Below, one piece after another: positions 33,911 through 43,223 of a DNA stretch of 64,000 bases; position 1 is the stretch's first letter; each line of letters opens with the position of its first letter. Location of the stretch: contig NZ_LMQI01000001.1 in assembly GCF_001424125.1 (NCBI RefSeq), positions 1 through 64,000 on the forward strand, given 5' to 3'. The notes below the pieces were generated by a model that was given only the letters and a program-made list of their open reading frames with translations, did not search any database and was not told where the DNA came from. Origin of the DNA: Cellulomonas sp. Leaf395. GTDB lineage: Bacteria; Actinomycetota; Actinomycetes; Actinomycetales; Cellulomonadaceae. A program made the translations under genes and the position numbers.

Positions 33911-34903
33911 TCAGACGCGCCGGATCCAGAGGAAGCCGAACCCGGCCAGCACGAGTGCGAGGCCAATGAACAGGGACAGCTCGAGCCACTGGAATGTCCA
34001 GTACCGGCCCGCCGGATGGTGGGTGTACTCGAAGTGCAGGTCCTGCGCGACGACGCAGGCGTCGCCGCCCTCGACGTCCTCGGGAAGAAGGCAAGGCCTC
34101 GCGTCCTCGCCCGTGTAGGAGGAGCCGTCCGCCTTGGACAGCGGTGCCGAGAAGTCCAGCGACCAGCTCCCGTCGGCGACGTATCCCTGCAGGTCGAAGG
34201 TGTCGTCCTCGTTCAGACGCATCCCGACCCCGCTGTTCAGGACAGCGGCGTCGACGGCGACGGTCTGCGTGACCGCCGGTACGAGGTGCTGTCGCACGGC
34301 CGTCGGGACCAGGAGCTGGACGGCCGCGAAGACGACGAGGGTGACCGCCATGGCCGGCAGGGTGCGCCGAAGCACCATGCCGGCGACGCTGCCCAGGACG
34401 AATGCGAACAGCGCGTACCCGATCGGCACGATATTGCGCGAAGCAAAGCTCAGGGCCAGGAAACGCCCACCGACCACCTGGTCGTACCGACTCACGCTCG
34501 ATGTCAGCAGGAGGCTGAACAGGCCGGTCACCGCGGCGCCGCACAGGCCGACGACGAGGAGCTTGACCGCCAGCCACCGAGCGCGCGTGATGCTCTGGTT
34601 CCACACCAACCGGTCGGTGCGCTGCTCGAGCTCCTGGGCCACCAGCGGTGCGCCCCAGAAGACGCCGATCAGGCCGGGGACTGCGAGCAGCAGCACCATC
34701 GCGACCGAGATCGTGTCGTCGAAACCGGCCCGAATGTCCATCCGCGCGAGGTGGCACGCCTGGCCCTCGCAACCGGCGATCCGCTCGCCGTAGAAGCGCC
34801 GGATCGCGCCGCCCAGAAAGACAAGATAGATCGCGAGCGCCGCCAGCGCGCCTGCTGCGACGAGGAGCTGCGCACGGGCCTGCCGCCAGGTCAGCCAGGT
34901 CAT
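33911..34903 (-). CDS. ABC transporter permease
   Basis: A 330-residue membrane protein with about six hydrophobic helices (near residues 12-32, 63-86, 112-134, 160-182, 185-207 and 304-326) and a large extracytoplasmic loop of about 90 residues between the last two. It belongs to the ABC-2-like permeases encoded with single ATPases. The gene start overlaps the ATPase stop (ATGA), and the ATPase is upstream in the same operon. Confidence 0.8.
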   Translation of the reverse strand: MTWLTWRQARAQLLVAAGALAALAIYLVFLGGAIRRFYGERIAGCEGQACHLARMDIRAGFDDTISVAMVLLLAVPGLIGVFWGAPLVAQELEQRTDRLVWNQSITRARWLAVKLLVVGLCGAAVTGLFSLLLTSSVSRYDQVVGGRFLALSFASRNIVPIGYALFAFVLGSVAGMVLRRTLPAMAVTLVVFAAVQLLVPTAVRQHLVPAVTQTVAVDAAVLNSGVGMRLNEDDTFDLQGYVADGSWSLDFSAPLSKADGSSYTGEDARPCLLPEDVEGGDACVVAQDLHFEYTHHPAGRYWTFQWLELSLFIGLALVLAGFGFLWIRRV

Positions 34904-35778
34904 CGGACCGCCTCCTTAGCGGGTGCCGGGACCGCCGTCGTGGCCCGGGTCAGGTAGGCCAAGGTCAGGTCCTCGAGGTCGACCGGCTCCGCCCCGGCGG
35001 GCGGCCGCATGGAGCGGACGATCATGGCGGACTCGCCGCCGCTGGTCTCGGCATGGATCACCTCGGCCCCGGCCGGCAGCTTGAGCTCCTCGCCCGGGCG
35101 ACGGGTGATGCGGTGGTGGGCGTCGAGCAGGTCCACGACGTCGCCGGCGAGCTCGGTGCGGCCGTCGGCGAGCACGACGAGGTGGTCGCAGACCTGCTCC
35201 ACGTCACCGAGCAGGTGCGACGACAGAACGACACCCACCCCGAGCTCGTCGACGAAGTCGAGCAGGTCGCGCAAGAAGGCGCGTCGCGCGAGCGGATCCA
35301 GCGCGGCCACCGGCTCGTCGAGCACCAGCAGCTCGCCTCGCTTGGCCGCGGCGATCGTCAGCGCCAGCTGCGCCCGCTGACCGCCCGAGAGCGATCCGGC
35401 GCTCTGCCGAGGGTCCAGCCCGCGCTCGCGTGTCCGCCGCACCGCGAACCCGTTGTCCCACCGGGGGTTCAGCCGCGCGCCGAGCACCAGGTGCTCAGCC
35501 ACGGTCAACCGGCCGTAGACCGGCGCGTCCTGGGCGACGAACCCGACCCTGGCCAGCTGGTCGGCGGCGGCGGCGGGCCGACGCCCAAGCACCTCGATGC
35601 TCCCGCTCGTCGGCCCGATCATGCCCGACATCAGCCCGAGGAGCGTCGACTTGCCGGCTCCGTTGGGCCCGACCAGGCCGACGATCCGGCCGTGCGGGAT
35701 GGTCAACGTGCAGTCGTCGAGTGCGAGATGGCGGCCATAGCGCTTGCTGAGCGCGGTCGTACGGATTGCCACAGTCAT
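34900..35778 (-). CDS. ABC transporter ATP-binding protein
   Basis: A 292-residue ATPase: Walker A GPNGAGKST (37-45), Q-loop VAQDAP, signature SLSGGQ (129-134), Walker B LLVLDEP (150-156) and the H-loop SSHLLGD. The C-terminal extension of about 75 residues is common in ABC-2 exporters. ATG 35778 begins the homology. Divergent from a two-component system across a 169-bp gap with several repeats; such pairs commonly sense and expel antimicrobial compounds, which is inferred here only from the layout. Confidence 0.9.
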   Translation of the reverse strand: MTVAIRTTALSKRYGRHLALDDCTLTIPHGRIVGLVGPNGAGKSTLLGLMSGMIGPTSGSIEVLGRRPAAAADQLARVGFVAQDAPVYGRLTVAEHLVLGARLNPRWDNGFAVRRTRERGLDPRQSAGSLSGGQRAQLALTIAAAKRGELLVLDEPVAALDPLARRAFLRDLLDFVDELGVGVVLSSHLLGDVEQVCDHLVVLADGRTELAGDVVDLLDAHHRITRRPGEELKLPAGAEVIHAETSGGESAMIVRSMRPPAGAEPVDLEDLTLAYLTRATTAVPAPAKEAVR

Positions 35779-35837
35779 TGGTCTCCCCGCCTTCTTTCCT
35801 GGGCTCGTGCTCTCAGTGACACTTCTTAGACGGGGCA

Positions 35838-35869
35838 CGGTCACAGCACGGTCCGTGCGGCTGTGACCG
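35838..35869. promoter_or_regulatory. 32-bp nested inverted repeat between ABC operon and two-component operon
   Basis: CGGTCACAGC (35838-35847) and its exact complement GCTGTGACCG (35860-35869) enclose a smaller inverted repeat CACGG/CCGTG. Located about 60 bases before the ATPase start codon; possible regulator site or leader hairpin for the ABC operon. Confidence 0.5.
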
Positions 35870-35904
35870 GACCGTGACGGGTCGGTCGGTAGCGTCGGCC
35901 CGAG

Positions 35905-35926
35905 CGGCCGGTCGAACGGCCGGTCG
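35905..35926 (+). promoter_or_regulatory. Tandem direct repeat upstream of the response regulator
   Basis: CGGCCGGTCG occurs at 35905-35914 and again at 35917-35926, 12 bases start to start. OmpR-type regulators bind direct repeats with about one helical turn spacing, so this may be the autoregulatory site of the protein encoded from 35948. Confidence 0.45.
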
Positions 35927-35947
35927 CTCACGCGGAGGAGAGTTGTG

Positions 35948-36601
35948 ATGCGGGTGCTCGTGGTCGAGGACCAGCCCGACCTGGCCGACTCCGTCGCGCG
36001 GGTGCTCAGGCGCGAAGGCATGGCCGTCGACGTGGCGTACGACGGCGGGTCGGCGCTGGAGCGGGCGACGGTGGTCCCGTATGACGTGGTCGTGCTGGAC
36101 CGTGACCTGCCCGTGGTGCACGGGGACGACGTCTGTCGCACGCTTGTCGACGGCGGATCGACGAGCCGCGTGCTCATGCTGACCGCCTCGGGCACCATCG
36201 CGAGCCGGGTGGAAGGGCTCGGACTGGGAGCAGACGACTACCTCCCCAAGCCGTTCGCGTACGCCGAGCTGGTCGCCCGGATCCGAGCGCTCGCCAGACG
36301 CTCGCAGCCGGCCGCGCCGCCTGTGCTGACGCACGGTGACCTGCGCCTCGATCCGGCACAGCGGACCGCGTCGCGCGCCGGGGCCCGTCTGCCCCTCAGT
36401 CCGAAGGAGTTCGCCGTGCTCGAGTACCTGATGACCTGTGGCGGCCGGGTCGTGTCCGCCGAGGAGCTGCTCGACCGGGTCTGGGACGAGGCGACCGACC
36501 CGTTCACCACGACGGTGAAGGCCACGGTCAACCGGCTCCGGGCCAAGCTCGGCGACCCGCCGGTCATCGAGACGGCGTCCCGAGCCGGATACCGGATCTG
36601 A
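35948..36601 (+). CDS. OmpR-type response regulator
   Basis: A 217-residue regulator. Receiver domain 1-115 with acidic pair E7/D8, phospho-acceptor D51 in VVVLDRDLP, and the K of YLPKPF. The winged-helix DNA-binding domain (about 125-217) shows LPLSPKEFAVLEYLM, VVSAEELLDRVWD and the recognition stretch TVKATVNRLRAKLG, ending in AGYRI. ATG 35948 follows GGAGGAGAG; an adjacent in-frame GTG at 35945 is an alternative. The kinase gene starts two bases downstream. Confidence 0.9.
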   Translation: MRVLVVEDQPDLADSVARVLRREGMAVDVAYDGGSALERATVVPYDVVVLDRDLPVVHGDDVCRTLVDGGSTSRVLMLTASGTIASRVEGLGLGADDYLPKPFAYAELVARIRALARRSQPAAPPVLTHGDLRLDPAQRTASRAGARLPLSPKEFAVLEYLMTCGGRVVSAEELLDRVWDEATDPFTTTVKATVNRLRAKLGDPPVIETASRAGYRI

Positions 36602-36603
36602 CC

Positions 36604-37758
36604 GTGCAGGTCGAGAGGCGGAAGCGGTCGAGAACGTGGTTCGGAAGGCATCCCCTGCGGCTCCGACTGACGCTGCTGTACTGCCTCGTCTCAGTCATGT
36701 CGAGCGCGGCCCTGCTGGGAATCATGTGGGCGCTGGCCGAGACCCTGGACGACTGGGGTCCGCCCGACGTGGCCGACGTGGCCGACGACAGTCCGCTACC
36801 GCTCCCGGAGATCTCCGAGCTCGACGCGGGCGGTCTGCTCGCCGACCGGGTGGAGCAGCCGCTGATCGCGCTCGCCATCATGGCCGTGATCTCGCTGCTG
36901 CTCGGTTGGCTGATCGCCGGCCGTGTGCTCCGTCCGGTGCTGACCATGACCCAGGTGCTGCGTCAGATCTCCGACCGCAACGTGCACGAGCGGCTTGCCC
37001 TGCCCGGTCGCCGCACCGAGCTGACGGACCTGGCCGACACCGTCGACGGCCTGCTCGGGAGGCTGGAGACGACGCTCGACGCGCAGCGCGGGTTCGTCGC
37101 CAATGCAGCGCACGAGATGCGGACCCCGCTCACTGTCGAGCGCGCGCTGCTCGAGGAACCGCTGATCGACCCGGCAGCAGGTCTGGACTCGTTCCGGTCG
37201 AACTTCGCCCGGCTCCTGGTGATCAGCGAGCAACGCGGACAGCTGCTGGAGTCGCTGCTCACGCTGTCCAGCAGCGAGCAGGGCCGCGGCGCCGACGAGC
37301 AGGTGGACCTCGCGGCCCTCGTCGAGCTCGCGCTGCGTGAGCGGGCGCCCGAGGCTGCGCGGCACGGCCTGGAGGTCACGACATCGCTGCGGCCTGTGCG
37401 GATACCCGGCGATCCGGTGCTGCTCAGCCGGCTGGTGGTCAACCTCTGCGACAACGCCATCCAGCACAACGTGCCAGGCGGCACCGTCGAGGTCGCCGTC
37501 CGCCGCACGATCGGTTCTGCGGTGCTCGCCGTCGCCAACACCGGCGAGGCCGTCCCCGCGGACCAGGTCGACCGTCTGTTCGAGCCGTTCCAACGGCTGC
37601 ACCGCGCCGCCAGCGACGGCCACCACGGCCTCGGCCTCTCGATCGTGAACGCGATCGCCCGTGCCCACGGCGCGACGGCCATCGCCTTCCCGCGGCCCCA
37701 GGGCGGTCTTGTCGTGGAGGTGACTTTTTCTTTCGGGACGACGCCACCTGACACGTGA
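36604..37758 (+). CDS. Sensor histidine kinase (HisKA type)
   Basis: A 384-residue kinase. Two membrane helices (about 23-46 and 86-106) border a short external loop of about 40 acidic residues, then a HAMP segment (106-160), the H-box AAHEMRTPLT with H170, an N-box NLCDNAIQHN (near 281) and the G-box HHGLGLSIV. The short sensor loop fits kinases that act together with an ABC transporter. The GTG start at 36604 is two bases after the regulator stop, so the two are co-expressed. Confidence 0.9.
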   Translation: MQVERRKRSRTWFGRHPLRLRLTLLYCLVSVMSSAALLGIMWALAETLDDWGPPDVADVADDSPLPLPEISELDAGGLLADRVEQPLIALAIMAVISLLLGWLIAGRVLRPVLTMTQVLRQISDRNVHERLALPGRRTELTDLADTVDGLLGRLETTLDAQRGFVANAAHEMRTPLTVERALLEEPLIDPAAGLDSFRSNFARLLVISEQRGQLLESLLTLSSSEQGRGADEQVDLAALVELALRERAPEAARHGLEVTTSLRPVRIPGDPVLLSRLVVNLCDNAIQHNVPGGTVEVAVRRTIGSAVLAVANTGEAVPADQVDRLFEPFQRLHRAASDGHHGLGLSIVNAIARAHGATAIAFPRPQGGLVVEVTFSFGTTPPDT

Positions 37759-37814
37759 GCAAGCCCGAGAGTGCCGGTACCGCGTCTTGGCGGCAACCTG
37801 GGCGGTACGAGCGA

Positions 37815-38186
37815 TCAGCGTCGCGAGATTCGAACGGTGGCCGACCTGGGTCCGGATCCCTGCATGATCGGCACGGCGGAGCTGCCCGGGTACTTGGCCT
37901 CGTAGGCGGAATCGATCACGGCTTCGTCGGCCTCGGTCGCCGACTCGAACGTGACGTCGAAGTCCTGGCCGCCGACGCGCACCCGACCGGCCTGCTGTGC
38001 GATCGCGGCCCGATACCAGCGTGATTGCGGACCGTTCGCGGCGCGGACGTAGACGTCGCCGTCCACGACGAGAGCCCAGGTCTGGGTGGGGGTGCCGTAG
38101 GTGTGGCCGTCGGGGCGGAACGGGGAGGCGAACAGGTCCTGGTTCTGCTCGATGACGGCGACCTCCTCGGCGGTCCAGTGCGTCAC
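37815..38186 (-). CDS. DUF2255 family protein
   Basis: A 123-residue protein of the DUF2255 group: a start of WTAEEVAVIEQNQDLFASPFRPDG split by turns, TWALVVDGDVYVRAANGPQSRWYRAAI and GQDFDVTFE. The beta-barrel-like fold suggests binding of a flavin or nucleotide, but no function is known. GTG 38186 is preceded by AGGAGGG. It follows the aldo/keto reductase gene by 24 bases in the same direction. Confidence 0.75.
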   Translation of the reverse strand: MTHWTAEEVAVIEQNQDLFASPFRPDGHTYGTPTQTWALVVDGDVYVRAANGPQSRWYRAAIAQQAGRVRVGGQDFDVTFESATEADEAVIDSAYEAKYPGSSAVPIMQGSGPRSATVRISRR

Positions 38187-38210
38187 GGTGCCCTCCTGTG
38201 GTGTTCGAGG

Positions 38211-39197
<987 letters not shown>

Positions 39198-39283
39198 GAA
39201 GGTGACTCCTTGTCGTGAGGTTCAGGCCGAGCGGTACGAGCCATGCAACCCGCCACGAGAGAGGCGAAGAAGTCACTGCTGGA

Positions 39284-39304
39284 AGGTGTACCGACAGCCC
39301 ACCC
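39284..39304. promoter_or_regulatory. Operator-like sequence shared with the 15302 site
   Basis: Sixteen of 21 positions equal those at 15302-15322, including GGTGTACCG and CACCC. It lies upstream of the paralogous regulator and of the divergent aldo/keto reductase. Confidence 0.45.
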
Positions 39305-39336
39305 CAGGGCCGACCGGCCGGTCGTACGGTGGCGAA

Positions 39337-40224
39337 GTGGACAACCGCGACGAGATCAAGGACTTCCTGCGCACCCGTCGAGCCCGGCTCACCCCAGCGG
39401 ACGCCGGCCTGACCGCGTTCGCCAGCAACCGGCGGGTGCCCGGTCTCAAGCGCGGCGAGGTCGCCGACCTGGCCGGGGTCAGCGTCGAGTACTACGCCCA
39501 GCTCGAACGCGGCAACCTGGCCGGGGTCTCCGACAGCGTCCTGGACTCCCTGGGACGCGCCCTGCAGCTCGACGAAGCCGAACGCACCCACCTGGCCGAC
39601 CTCGCCCGCGCCGCTGGTCCGGCGACCCGGCAGCGCCCCAAGCCGGCGCCCGGTCAGATCCGCCCCGGAGTGCAGCGCCTGCTCGACCTCATCGGCGACG
39701 CCGTCCCGGTCATCGTGAACAACGGCCGCCTCGACCTGGTCGCCGCCAACACCCTCGGCCGCTCCCTGTTCTCACCGGTGTACGCCACACCCCACCCGGT
39801 CGGCAGCCCCGCCAACCACGCCCGGTTCACCTTCCTTGACGACCGCGCCCGCGACTTCTGGATCGACTGGGAACGCGCCGCCGACGACGCTGTCTCCCAG
39901 CTGCGCACCGAAGCCGGGCGAGACCCCTACGACCGGGCGCTGACTGACCTGGTCGGCGAGCTCAGCACCCAGAGCCCACCGTTCCGCACCCGCTGGGCCG
40001 CGCACGATGTCCGCCTACACCGCACCGGACGCAAGCACGTCCGCCACCCCGTCGTCGGCGAGCTCCACCTCGATTTCGAGGTCCTCGACCTGCCCGCCGA
40101 CCCCGGCCTGACTCTCATCACCTTCACCAGCCCGGCAGGCTCGCCCGACGAAGACGCCATCCGAATGCTGGCCAGCTGGGCAGCGACCAATACCGAGACC
40201 GCACCGAGACCGCGTCGTCCGTAG
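39337..40224 (+). CDS. XRE-type HTH regulator with MmyB-like ligand domain
   Basis: A 295-residue protein paralogous to the one at 15371 over its full length: RRVPGLKRGEVADLAGVSVEYYAQLERG in the HTH (two strands shown by the family as one block), LGRSLFSPVY, DRARDFWIDWE and VRHPVVGEL in the MmyB-like domain. GTG 39337 has a TACGGT box six bases upstream and no ribosome site, so it is probably leaderless. It is divergent from the aldo/keto reductase, which is its likely target, repeating the layout at 14209-16276. A small terminal gap (40225-40313) shows nothing clear. Confidence 0.88.
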   Translation: MDNRDEIKDFLRTRRARLTPADAGLTAFASNRRVPGLKRGEVADLAGVSVEYYAQLERGNLAGVSDSVLDSLGRALQLDEAERTHLADLARAAGPATRQRPKPAPGQIRPGVQRLLDLIGDAVPVIVNNGRLDLVAANTLGRSLFSPVYATPHPVGSPANHARFTFLDDRARDFWIDWERAADDAVSQLRTEAGRDPYDRALTDLVGELSTQSPPFRTRWAAHDVRLHRTGRKHVRHPVVGELHLDFEVLDLPADPGLTLITFTSPAGSPDEDAIRMLASWAATNTETAPRPRRP

Positions 40225-40313
40225 CCACGTTCAGAGCATGACTGGCCGTACTAAAGGCATCCGAGCCCGATCTTCAAACAATCTTTCATCTCGACAACAA
40301 CACAACAGCGAAC

Positions 40314-42905
40314 TCAGGCCTGCATGTCCACGAAGCGTGAGTAGTGCCCCTGGAATGCCACGACGAGCGTGTCCGTCGGCCCGTTCCGGTGCTTGGCCAC
40401 GATGACGTCGGCCTCTCCCGCGCGGGGCGATTCTTTCTCATACGCGTCTTCGCGGTGCAAGAGGATGACGATGTCGGCATCTTGCTCGATCGATCCCGAT
40501 TCACGCAGGTCGCTCATCTGCGGCCGCTTGTCCGTCCGCTGCTCGGCGCCACGGTTCAGCTGCGAGATGGCGATGACCGGGACCTCGAGCTCCTTGGCCA
40601 GCAGCTTGAGCGCACGCGAGAACTCGGAGACCTCCTGCTGTCGGGACTCGACGCGCTTGCCGGAGGACATCAGCTGGAGATAGTCGATGACCACCAGCTT
40701 GAGGTCGTGCTTCTGCTTGAGCCGCCGGCACTTGGCGCGGATCTCCATCAGGGACATGTTGGGCGAGTCGTCGATGAAGAGCGGCGCCTCGGAGATCTTG
40801 CCCATGGTCGCGGCGATCTTGGCCCAGTCGTCCTCGCCCATCTGGCCGTTGCGCAGCTTCTGCAGGTGCACGCGCGCCTCGGCGGAGAGCAGACGCATGG
40901 TGATCTCGTTGCGGCTCATCTCGAGCGAGAAGACGACGGACGTCATGTTGTGCTTGATCGACGCCGACCGGGCGATGTCGATGCCCATCGTCGAGTTGTG
41001 CGTCGGGATCATCGAGTCGCCGGCGAGGTACAGGTGCGATGCGTGCTCGATCTCGACGCAGCGCACAGGCACGCTCTCGATCGGGTCGACGGACACGATG
41101 AACCGTTGCGTCAGTCGGGCGGTCGAGGGGCCGCGGCGCTCCTTGTGCACCAGCCGCTTACGCTCGAGACCGAACACGTCGTCATCCGTCGTGAACGTCA
41201 GCGTGTACGCGATCGACGAGGCCTCGGTCCGGCCGGCAACCCGCTTGGTCGACCACCCGGTCCGGTACCCGAGCGAGTGGACGAGCTCGCGGACGTCCTC
41301 GGCCAACCGCCGGCTCGTGAGTGCGATCTGCGGCGAGCCTGTCGGGTTGACGGTGCCGTCCGTGTCGAGAAGCCCTGCGAGCAGGTCGCGCCGCTGCTGC
41401 TCGCTCGCACGCAGGTATCTCGACGGGATGTGCTTGTTGCCCAGGACGCCGAGCGTACGAAGCCGACCGTGGATGGTCCCGTTCGCGTCGTGGCACGGCT
41501 GGCACCGGAGGAGTCCGGTCGTCTCGACGCCGCAGTCGGGGCAGGTCGGCACAGGCACCGGGCCCGTGAGCGCCTTGACCTTGCCGCCGCAGGACCGGCC
41601 GCAGGTGCGGACCTGCGAGCGCTTCGGTACAAACGCCACACCGCAGACCTCGCAGCAGCGCTCAGCGACCGTGGTGACCGGCAGTTGGATCGAGTACGAC
41701 CGGGCGGCGCCGGAATCCGAGACGGTGGCTCGTGCGACGAGGCCGCGCCCCTCGATCAGCATGGCGATCTCGGGGTCAGCGCTCGTGAAGCGCGCCGAGG
41801 CCGAGTGACCGTCACCAAGCCACACGCCGAGCGCGTACGGGTCGATCGGGAGCTCCGCCTCCGGCAGACGCAGCGCGGTGGTCGTGGCGACCGAGTGGTT
41901 GGCGCGGCCGTCGGCGGTCGCGCACCTGACGCTGGTGTAGATCTCCTCGGTCGTGCGGATCGCGGAGAGACCCACGTTCCGTCGGCGCTCCGCGCGGGTG
42001 CTGGTCGCCCACTGATGGAGTGCGTCCGCGACGATCTCGCTTCCGTCGTCGAACGTCACGCGGTAGGTCGGCCGACCGAGGAGCACGTCCGTGGCGGCGA
42101 CGACGCGCGTCGGCGTCCCGTCTGCAGCGAGGAGCTCCTCACCGACCCGGACCTTGCCCATCGTCGTCCAGCCCGTCGGCGTGGGCAGAGGCGTGTCGAG
42201 CGCGAGTGCCTTGCCGATGGCGGGACGGGCAGCGAGCACGATCATCTGCCCGGGGTGCAATCCATTGGTCAATCTGTCCAGGTCCGAGAACCCCGTCGGC
42301 ACGCCGATCATGCCCTCGCCGCGGTGGCCGGCAGCCTCGATCTCGTCGACCGCACCGCCGATGATGTCGCCGAGGATCAGGTAGTCCTCGGACGACCGTC
42401 GCTCGGTGACCGCGTAGACCTCGGCCTGTGCGTTGTTCACGATCTCGTCGACGTCACCGCCGTCGGTGCCGTAGCCGAGCTGGACGATGCGGGTGCCCGC
42501 CTCGACGAGCTTGCGGAGCACGGAGCGCTCACGCACGATCCGGGCGTAGTAGCCGGCGTTCGCGGCGGTGGGGACCGACGAGATGAGCGTGTGCAGGTAG
42601 GGGGCACCGCCGATGCGCTGGATCTCGCCGCGCTTGGTCAGCTCGTCCGCGACGGTGATGGCGTCAGCCGGCTCGCCGCGGCCGTAGAGGTCGATGATCG
42701 CGTCGTAGACGACCTCGTGGGCCGGGCGGTAGAAGTCGGTGCCGCGGATCTGCTCGACGACGTCGGCGATCGCGTCCTTGGAGATCATCATGCCGCCGAG
42801 CACGCTGCGCTCGGCGTCGAGGTCCTGCGGCGGGGTGCGGTCGTAGCCACCGCCACCGCGGTTGGTACCCGACGGCGCGCCGTACTCGAGCTCCTCGATC
42901 GTCAC
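40314..42905 (-). CDS. dnaB: Replicative DNA helicase DnaB with in-frame intein
   Basis: An 863-residue precursor; removal of a 405-residue intein leaves 458 residues, the usual DnaB size. N-terminal DnaB domain (YDRTPPQDLDAERSVLGGMM onward), linker, then the RecA-like ATPase: the P-loop ARPAIGK (226-232) is interrupted directly after the Lys, and resumes with STMGIDIARSAS after the intein. Walker B (LKLVVIDYLQLM), ISQLNRGAE and the C-terminal end FQGHYSRFVDMQA are intact. DnaB unwinds DNA at replication forks as a hexamer and must be spliced to work. GTG 42905 (VTIEELEYG) is used; an ATG at 42956 is in frame. It belongs to the rpsF-ssb-rpsR-rplI-dnaB gene order on the minus strand. Confidence 0.95.
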   Translation of the reverse strand: MTIEELEYGAPSGTNRGGGGYDRTPPQDLDAERSVLGGMMISKDAIADVVEQIRGTDFYRPAHEVVYDAIIDLYGRGEPADAITVADELTKRGEIQRIGGAPYLHTLISSVPTAANAGYYARIVRERSVLRKLVEAGTRIVQLGYGTDGGDVDEIVNNAQAEVYAVTERRSSEDYLILGDIIGGAVDEIEAAGHRGEGMIGVPTGFSDLDRLTNGLHPGQMIVLAARPAIGKALALDTPLPTPTGWTTMGKVRVGEELLAADGTPTRVVAATDVLLGRPTYRVTFDDGSEIVADALHQWATSTRAERRRNVGLSAIRTTEEIYTSVRCATADGRANHSVATTTALRLPEAELPIDPYALGVWLGDGHSASARFTSADPEIAMLIEGRGLVARATVSDSGAARSYSIQLPVTTVAERCCEVCGVAFVPKRSQVRTCGRSCGGKVKALTGPVPVPTCPDCGVETTGLLRCQPCHDANGTIHGRLRTLGVLGNKHIPSRYLRASEQQRRDLLAGLLDTDGTVNPTGSPQIALTSRRLAEDVRELVHSLGYRTGWSTKRVAGRTEASSIAYTLTFTTDDDVFGLERKRLVHKERRGPSTARLTQRFIVSVDPIESVPVRCVEIEHASHLYLAGDSMIPTHNSTMGIDIARSASIKHNMTSVVFSLEMSRNEITMRLLSAEARVHLQKLRNGQMGEDDWAKIAATMGKISEAPLFIDDSPNMSLMEIRAKCRRLKQKHDLKLVVIDYLQLMSSGKRVESRQQEVSEFSRALKLLAKELEVPVIAISQLNRGAEQRTDKRPQMSDLRESGSIEQDADIVILLHREDAYEKESPRAGEADVIVAKHRNGPTDTLVVAFQGHYSRFVDMQA
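40995..42209 (-). other. Class 3 intein with LAGLIDADG endonuclease inside dnaB
   Basis: 405 codons inserted between Lys232 and the Ser of the P-loop, residues 233-637 of the precursor. The first residue is Ala, so the usual N-terminal nucleophile is absent; instead the three class 3 residues are all present: Trp299 two after the block B His (LHQW), Cys616 in block F (PVRCVEIEH) and Thr635 in PTHN before the +1 Ser. The homing endonuclease has both signature helices, ALGVWLGDG (358-366) and LLAGLLDTDG (508-517), with their Asp residues. Four Cys pairs (418/421, 435/439, 455/458, 468/471) form two zinc-ribbon-like units between them. It splices itself out and may home into empty dnaB alleles. 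Confidence 0.93.
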
Positions 42906-43073
42906 GTGATCCCCATCGTCGTCATCCGAACACATGTTCCATGGGGGGTCTGACATCCGCGCCCAGGCGAGATTCCCAGGCGCAGCATCGGGTCCTCGCA
43001 CTCGCGACGTTAGGGGTCCGCGTAGTCCTCGTCCAACTGGGTCGGAACGCCCTGTGGGCAACGTGCAGACTTC

Positions 43074-43223
43074 TGTGGAGCGAGGCCTCACCTACTGTGA
43101 GCGGGGCTGTGGATCACGTCCGGTTCTGTCCACAGTCCGTGGACAGGGGTGTGGACAGAGGAACGAGCTTCGCCGCCGATCCGCCTGTCACCCGCAGGAA
43201 CGCTGTGCACCCGCTGTGGATTC
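43074..43223. promoter_or_regulatory. Cluster of DnaA-box-like nonamers upstream of dnaB
   Basis: Between the divergent dnaB and MATE genes lie CTGTCCACA (43126-43134) and its exact inverted copy TGTGGACAG (43150-43158), plus related TGTGGATCA (43108-43116), CGTGGACAG (43138-43146), TGTGGATTC (43215-43223) and TGTGGAGCG (43074-43082). The first two fit the actinobacterial DnaA box (TTGTCCACA with allowed changes). It could serve DnaA-linked control of dnaB. It is not proposed as oriC. Confidence 0.45.

Noticed and set aside
40314..43091. dnaB looked too long, as if fused to or disrupted by another gene
   Set aside because: The extra 405 residues carry intein splicing motifs at both ends and the flanking DnaB sequence joins perfectly, so it is an intein, not a frameshift or pseudogene.
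43074..43223. The DnaA-box-like cluster as the replication origin
   Set aside because: dnaA and dnaN are not adjacent and no AT-rich unwinding region is present; the actinobacterial order puts oriC beyond the right edge.
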